Part shown: positions 58,053 through 64,000 of the stretch, piece by piece
How positions within the stretch are numbered: the stretch's first letter is position 1
Layout: every line of letters starts with the position of its first letter
NCBI RefSeq assembly: GCF_028453695.1
Contig: NC_135779.1
Coordinates: forward strand, 2,728,001 to 2,792,000
Direction: 5' to 3'
Length of the DNA stretch: 64,000 nt
DNA from: Augochlora pura
Taxonomy: Eukaryota; Arthropoda; Insecta; Hymenoptera; Halictidae
The notes under the pieces: model-generated
The model's database searches: none
What the model was told of the DNA's origin: nothing
Seen by the model: the letters and a program-made list of their open reading frames with translations, nothing else
Translations under genes and position numbers: made by a program

Positions 58053-61000
58053 AGAGGAAGAGAGAAAGAGAAATACAGCAGGTCAAGCGAAAAGAGACAG
58101 AGGGGGAGAAGAGAGCCGAGTCGCGCTGGTGGGACGAAGACGGATGCCGAGACGGAGACGGAGACGGAGACGGCTCCGGCGATGACGGCGGCGAGTGGGA
58201 GGCGGTTCACCGAGCCGTCCCGTTACATTATCTGCTGTTAGTCAGTCAGTCGTGCCAGCGATCCCGACGCGAACGGTAAAAACGAGAGTCGACGCGGCCG
58301 TTCGCGGACCATTCTGCCCGACAGACCGAGAACGATAACCGGTCGCCGCGCGCGCGTTCCTCACGAAACATACGAGATCCGTTCCGCCGATCGAGAGCCC
58401 GATCGAACGGGGCCCACCGCCGCGAACTCGTTCGTGTACGAGCCACCGTGGCGATTCTACGTGTACCGGGAAGTGTGAAAAACTGTGCGCGAAAGTAGAC
58501 TCGGCAAGACGCGATCCGGAGTATACGGGCTGCGCGGAATCCGATCGTGACTCTCGTGTTTCGGAGAACCCGAAGGCTCGATCGCCGCTCTCGGATCGCT
58601 GGTGTTTCGGGTGAAAGGAGACCGTTGACAGGATCTCCCGACGAGAAGCCAGAGCGGAAATCTGCGATCGTCGATCGCTAAAAGAACGCGACCGACCGAC
58701 CGACCGGATAACGAGCCGGATAACGAGTGTCGAGATGTCACGGCGGAACGCGTCGCGTTGGTGAAAGTAAATCGTCGACGGACCTTGCCTCTCGTATCGA
58801 TCGACGCCGCGTAGATCGCGTACCGGCCATGACCAGGCTTCCCGACGTCGGCGCGTGAACACAACCACTCGATCCCAGCCGCTCGGTTTTCGCGACAAGT
58901 TCGCGACACGTTGGCGATTCATCGAAGACTCGCCAACTGACGGCAGTCTAGCCAACGACGAATCAGCCAGAGAGAATCGGACTCGAGCGAGAGATATCCG
59001 GCAGTCGACAACGATGACCGTGGTAATGTCGAGTGGCCGGCCGCGGGAAGGCGAGCGCGATCGCGATTCGGGATCGCGGACAAACGCAGAGCCGCGGTCG
59101 CCTTCGGTGTCGCCCGATCCCCCCGCTGTGTCCGCATCGCGACTCAACAGACCGTTCGCTTGTTGCAGGTTATGGAGGAGACGAATACCTTTGTTACGTG
59201 GCCGGCCCGACTCAAGATCGGAGCGAAGTCGAAGAAAGGTAAGTTTTGCCACGCACGAACACGATATCGGGAGCGCGCGACCGCGATCGGTGTGCACCTT
59301 TCGCGACGCCGCGGGCCGCCACCGAGAAAGTTTCTGCCAGGCGAACGTCCACCCGGAAACGACCGTCGAACCGGTGACGTGTCGCAGCCGCCGCCGCGAA
59401 GTTCGACGACTTTTGCGACCTTGGGAGGACGGTGCCGAACCCGAGCCAAACGGCGCTCTATACCCGAGTAGAGATCGCTTCCGCGCCGCGGTGTTCCTTG
59501 CTGGTTGGTCATTTATCGACCGAACCTCTCGTTACATACACACGTCAGTCGATTACGTCAATCCTAGGCTGCGTCGCCTGGTTCCGACCGCTGACGTTTG
59601 TATCGCGTATTTTCTTACGACGACTATTTACGGCTCGTTCGAGCGAATTCCCGCGGCGCGCTTCCCTCTTCCCGACCTCCGACGCGGAGCTCCGATTTTC
59701 GCGAACGAAATCCTCCTCTCCCTCTCTCTCTCTCTCTCTGTCTATCCCCCCCTGCCGCGTTCGTCTTTTCGGTTTCCCCTCGATCATCGACTGATCCGTT
59801 CCGCGGGCTCGCGGCCGCGAGACGAACACCGGCGAGCCCAGAATCCGCGCGGCGGCAGGTCGAAGAAATCGCTCGGGCCGCGCGGACGCAGGATTAATTA
59901 GAGCGCACCCATTAATCGAAAGTGATTACGAAACGAGACTCGCATGCCTGCTCTCTGGCGCAGTAGCGCGTGTCGCGTCGGTGAAATAAAACGCGGCTCG
60001 AGAGACCGGCTTTGCCCACGGAACCGAGCCGAGCGGCTGCCGTCGCCGCCGCCGCCGCGATCGTCGCAATCGACTGGCAAAACTCGACTGTCACCGGCGA
60101 CGGCGATCGTCCAGCGGAAACGTTCGACTCGCTCCGTTTCTTCTTCTGTTTCCGACTCCGTTGCCAGAGTGTTGTTCTCCCGTTCGCCGTCCGTGCCGTG
60201 GAAACTTTTCGGTGATTCATCCCTTCCTCGTGACCCGAACAGCTGTTACGTTCCTCCTCCTGCAGCGCCGCGTCCTTCCCCCCTTACTCGGCCACTTCCT
60301 CTTTCGCCCGCCTCCCGCGCCGCGTCCATCGGCCGAACGGGGGCCGATCGTGCGTGACAACGCTCGTAATCCGGTATAAATAGGACTCACCTCCTACCGA
60401 TTTTCTAGCTCGGCCACGGCAGGCTTCGCCTCCCTCGAAGGAAACGTTTCGAACCAAGAGAGACCCAACGCGCTTCGGGAGGACGACTTTTTCCTCGCCG
60501 CGGTCTCCCGCGGCCGACACGCAACCGGGCCAGCGCGCTCGCTCGCTCGCTCGCTCTCTTGCTCGCCCGCTCGGACGCTCGCGCGCGAGGACCGTTTTTG
60601 CCGCGAGAATGCAGAACCGTTATTTCCGCGCAAACTATCGACCAACCAAGCGAATTAATAAGTTCGGACGAGGCGACGAGCATTCCCGGATCGGCCGCCG
60701 CGACTCGGGCGTGACATTCGACGATAGAATCATTCTACTTTCGACTCCTTAAAAGGTCGAGCCAGGATACACCGAACGGTATCCGTATCTCCTCTCGACG
60801 ATCGTGAAATTATGCAACTGTTTTTTTCGTACGACGACTTTCCTCCCAATCGCCGCGACTCCCTCCTTCCCTCCACCGATTCCCCGATCTCGATCCCGAT
60901 CGCGTCGTGCCGGCTTTCGGACGGCCGTCCGTCCGTCCGTCCGTCCGTCTATCTGTGCCCCGTGATCGAGGTATCGGCGACCGACGAACCGCAATCACGT

Positions 61001-63296
61001 TTCTCTCGTGATCTCTGGCCAACGATCGGTAAACAGAGCAGCGCGTATCGATCGCCATCGGTATTCGGCGACGGCGACTCCAGCTGGAGCTCCGCGAAAC
61101 GGATTCTCCCGTTTAATCATTCCAGCGACCGCATCCGCTCTTCCCGCAAATTTTCCTAGCTCGAATTCCGCCAAGGTTAGACGAGACTGGCGGTCATTGT
61201 GCAGATATTTTGACCGTCCGTGTCACGTCCTTGGAATTCCTATTTGTCTCTCGCTATACGCAGATTGCGCGCCAGTCTATTGTTTGTAGCCACTGTTTTT
61301 TAAGTCGCCGCGAAGCAGTTGAGTCGGCCGAGTTCGATTTCGCTGGTAAATCGACTGGCTGGATTTCGAATACGGATCTTTACTTGGACCGTTTATTTTG
61401 AAAGTGACCTAAATCTGTTTATTTTAAAATTCAGACATTTAAGGATCGCGAGCTTTGTTGAATTTAAAAATATCGCTAACTGATAACGTGGTAGTGCAAT
61501 TTGTTAGTACAACGTTTTAATAATGTTTTATTATAATATTTCTTGAGGGTATGTAAGAGGGTATGTAATAATGTATAATATTTCTGAGGGTTATTGCGTT
61601 CCGGAATCACTTTCAAGATCAACGACTTATTCATTTGTTTATATTTATGGAATATTTATTTATTTAACCCATTGGTACAATGATCAGTGATACCCTTTTG
61701 AACTTCTTTCTGTTCGTCGAGATTTAGTCCGATTGACCCTTTCTGCAGGACACTTAAATTTGCTAATAACAATAGCTATAGGATACATACACATTCTCAG
61801 TCAATATTAAATAAGTAGTCAATCAAAGTATCTACACAACAACTTTAAATTTTCTTTTCCTTCCAAGATGCTATTATAATCGAAAAATTTTTAATCATTG
61901 TATCTGCGATGAAAACAGTACGACAAGGGCTAAACATTAGCTTTTGCCCTTCACTGTAAAAATGGGTTTCGAGCCGTACATATAAATAAATAAATAAACA
62001 AATAAATAAACAGATAAATTCGGCAGAGTCAAAAGTTGCCGACGACGCACAGCAGAGCGTAATTGATATTTAAATTGCTATCTATCTTGTGTGACGAAAG
62101 CGCGAGCGAGCGGAGTCGGAGAAAACCGGCCGAAAGCTTGGCGAAATTGTCAAGTTACGAAAGGTTGGCTGGTGTTATCGCTACTTGCATAGGGCGTTCG
62201 TGATACGCGTTGGACGAAAGCGAGATAACTCGAGTACCGCGAAAACGGCGTATCATCTGAAATAACGCGAGTCGCGTCCTCCTTTCGCCTTTCGAAAATA
62301 GGCTTGTTATCTTTCCGAAGGAAGCTCTCTCTCTCTCTCTTTCTTGGACTGTGACGCGGGCGGGTCGCGCGATTCTTTCGATACTCGACGATCTGGAGAA
62401 ATCGAGCCCGCGATCGGATAAACCTCGAGGTTTTCGAACGGTTCGATCCGCGAGCGCTGTCGGTTACCGCACCGAGAGACCGAGAACCGTGCGCTGGTTT
62501 CCGTGCGGAGAAAATGCCGGACGGTCGTGTCGAGGGCAACTTTCGCGTCGACCAGACCCACGGAAAGCGGAATCGGCGATCGGTGTTACGCAACGCGGCC
62601 AATTACGCGAACGAAAATGGTCCGCGTTTGTATCGTCGCGCGCCGATCCGCGCCTGCTTTTACCGGCCGCTTATCGATCGCGATCGCAACAGGTTTCCTA
62701 CGGGAACGTTCGACAGGGGGGAGAGAACAGACTCTCCCGTTCGTTCGGCCGCGGTATTTTTAGAGGAATTCGTCGGGCATCGATCGTTCGGAAAAATTTC
62801 GTTTCCAGAATTCGAGCGATCGATAGCCAACCGCGGTGGCAGAAGGCGTGGCGCGTTCACGGAAGCGCTCCGAAATTCTATCCGCGCGGTTACGAAACGA
62901 TCGAAACGCTCGGGAATCGGTTTTCCTTCGGCGAGACCCGACGCGTCCTTCGTCCGGAGGGCGAGCGCGCACGGAATCGAAGATTTTCCCGGTGAACTGG
63001 CGCCGATCGGATCGTTCACCTCGAGATACGACGCCGGCCTCGTACGGAACGTATTCGCCACGGATCTACCTGATGGCGAATCGCGAACGTCGAGAGCCTG
63101 TTTTCTCGGTTGCCCGGCGTGCAGTAACGATCCGGTCGTCGTCGATGGCGAGAGAATAATAACCGATCGCCGAGCGGCGTTTCCATTGCATAATTCTTTT
63201 GATCGGTGTTTTACAGATCCGCATATAAAGGTCGCGGGTCGACCCGATGACGTGCGAGCTGCGAAGGAGAAGATAATGGAAATTTTGGACACGAGG
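53752..63296 (+). CDS. BicC: Bicaudal-C, KH/SAM RNA-binding translational regulator (5' part)
   Basis: Four coding exons are recognisable: 53,752-53,959; 54,595-54,638; 59,169-59,238; 63,217-63,296. Phases join cleanly and encode 134 residues; the gene continues beyond the window. A variable Ser/Thr/Glu-rich start (1-50) leads to DRFRVDRRKLEQMLL (55-69), a short linker exon, then VMEETNTFVTWPARL and KIGAKSKK, and after a 4 kb intron DPHIKVAGRPDDVRAAKEKI to LDTR. This is the N-terminal KH-region signature of Bicaudal-C/BICC1. Later KH repeats and the SAM domain should lie to the right. Bicaudal-C binds target mRNAs and recruits deadenylase to repress translation. In flies it acts in oogenesis and anterior-posterior patterning. 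An acceptor at 53,705 implies an upstream untranslated exon. Introns of 635, 4530 and 3978 bases carry no conserved coding sequence. Confidence 0.92.
55158..55260. repeat. CT microsatellites in Bicaudal-C intron 2
   Basis: Two CT runs (about 55,160-55,180 and 55,241-55,258) lie in the second intron. Further on is a (GATCC)n run at about 55,548-55,575. Confidence 0.7.
56130..56540. repeat. AT-rich tandem repeat, three diverged copies, in Bicaudal-C intron 2
   Basis: The core TTTGCAATTATAAATRTTT, followed by an ATAATTRYGAAAGTTTATT-like piece, recurs at 56,181, 56,308 and 56,460. Spacing is about 127 and 152 bases, with a shared GACGAAGT or AACGAAGT downstream. The array forms an AT-rich island in a GC-rich intron. 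Confidence 0.6.
57920..58050. repeat. (GATA)n then (GA)n microsatellite in Bicaudal-C intron 2
   Basis: GATA/GATG tetranucleotides (57,928-58,005) pass directly into an uninterrupted GA run (about 58,002-58,050). Confidence 0.85.
60926..60950. repeat. (GTCC)n microsatellite in Bicaudal-C intron 3
   Basis: Six units of the GTCC tetranucleotide in GC-rich DNA. Confidence 0.8.
61400..62060. other. AT-rich island in Bicaudal-C intron 3
   Basis: About 650 bases of AT-rich DNA between GC-rich flanks, with a short AAAT run near 61,983-62,020. It has a TTAACCC-like sequence at 61,664 but no matching opposite end. I see no coding potential. Confidence 0.4.
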
Positions 63297-64000
63297 GTAA
63301 GAGCGATCGCCCAGTTTCGTCTGTCTTTGTTTGGCCGAGCACGTTCCTCCTTGCCCAATCGCGAGTCTCTCCCGATCCAAAACACACGAAAAACGACCAG
63401 GGAGAGAACGAGAGACACCGTTCCCGCGACCACCGTCAACTCTCGGCGCGTTCGCGGCGGACCGCGATTCGCTGCTCTTTACCGGAGCGTTACGTCACTT
63501 GCGCGAGCATGAGATTAGCTGTGACCTCGCCGATCGGATTTTGACTTTCGATGGGACCGAATTGATCGGCTTCGTACGGCGTACAAACATTTCTCCGAGG
63601 CCGTTATCGCCGCGATAATCTATCGGGAGCGATAAAAAAAATTGTTGCTGCTGGCTTGTCGCGAGAAGGCAAAACCTTTGTAACAATATGCTCGCGTGTA
63701 ATCGATATCGCGATATTGATTTTTCATAGCTGGCGTTTTTTTTTTCTGCTGACGAACCGTCGCGCCGGTAAATTTCCATCATTTTCCGCGGTCGCGACTC
63801 CCTCTCTCTCTCTCTCTCTGTCTCTTTCTCTCGTCGAGCACCGGCGTTCGCGGGCCGCTCGCACCGGGCGACCGAGCCTCGCGTCTCCCGCGTCGTCGAT
63901 CGGCCGCGAAAACCTCGCGCGCGGAAAGAAGCGGAGTCGTCCCGACAACACCACGTAAGAAGAAGCGGCAGCGATTCTATTTATACGCGCTTGTTGTCTC
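63297..64000. other. Start of Bicaudal-C intron 4
   Basis: GC-rich intronic DNA after the donor at 63,297, with a CT run at about 63,801-63,820. No further Bicaudal-C exon is recognisable before the window ends. Confidence 0.5.

Noticed and set aside
58242..59297. 351-codon minus-strand and 348-codon plus-strand frames overlapping at 58,242-59,901
   Set aside because: They are mutually overlapping, Arg/Ser-rich frames in CpG-rich intronic DNA. The only real coding here is the 70-base Bicaudal-C exon at 59,169-59,238.
62514..63512. 332-codon plus-strand frame near the right edge
   Set aside because: Only the part within 63,217-63,296 matches Bicaudal-C. The rest is intronic GC-rich DNA in which the frame happens to stay open.

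Overview
This window reads as nuclear DNA of an insect, most likely a hymenopteran. That assignment is inference. It rests on four intron-bearing animal genes with insect-like proteins, GT-AG introns, long CpG-rich non-coding tracts, abundant CT/GA, TA and trinucleotide microsatellites, and remnants of mariner/Tc1, TTAA-target and LINE elements. No prokaryotic gene organisation is present.

Layout. (1) Bases 1-23,900 are mostly non-coding: GC-rich, CpG-rich DNA with AT-rich patches, minisatellites and degraded transposons, plus one unrecognised candidate coding exon on the minus strand (3734-4354). (2) Bases 23,981-34,808 hold three plus-strand genes: a small GPI-type Ly6/uPAR protein, the AAA ATPase ATAD1/Msp1 (outer-mitochondrial-membrane helix extractor), and PTEN. 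Every coding junction of these three could be placed. ATAD1 and PTEN are also neighbours in vertebrates. (3) Bases about 37,600-45,860 form an accessory island: a LINE endonuclease fragment between trinucleotide repeats, two TTAA-flanked MITEs, a broken coding tract of unknown (possibly viral) origin, and a broken RNA-virus nucleoprotein-like copy enclosed by direct repeats. One of those repeats carries a second, smaller piece of the same viral-like gene with target-site duplications. (4) METTL14 (m6A methyltransferase partner) lies on the minus strand at 48,741-50,745, with an imperfect inverted-repeat element just upstream. (5) Bicaudal-C starts at 53,752 on the plus strand, has four recognisable coding exons, and runs off the right edge.

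The genes do not form one pathway. PTEN lowers PIP3 at the membrane, ATAD1 clears mislocalised tail-anchored proteins, METTL14 helps mark mRNA with m6A, and Bicaudal-C is a KH/SAM RNA-binding translational regulator. METTL14 and Bicaudal-C are divergently arranged and share a roughly 3 kb upstream region. The feature most worth following up is the island between PTEN and METTL14, where several viral-like and transposon pieces cluster, mostly on one strand.
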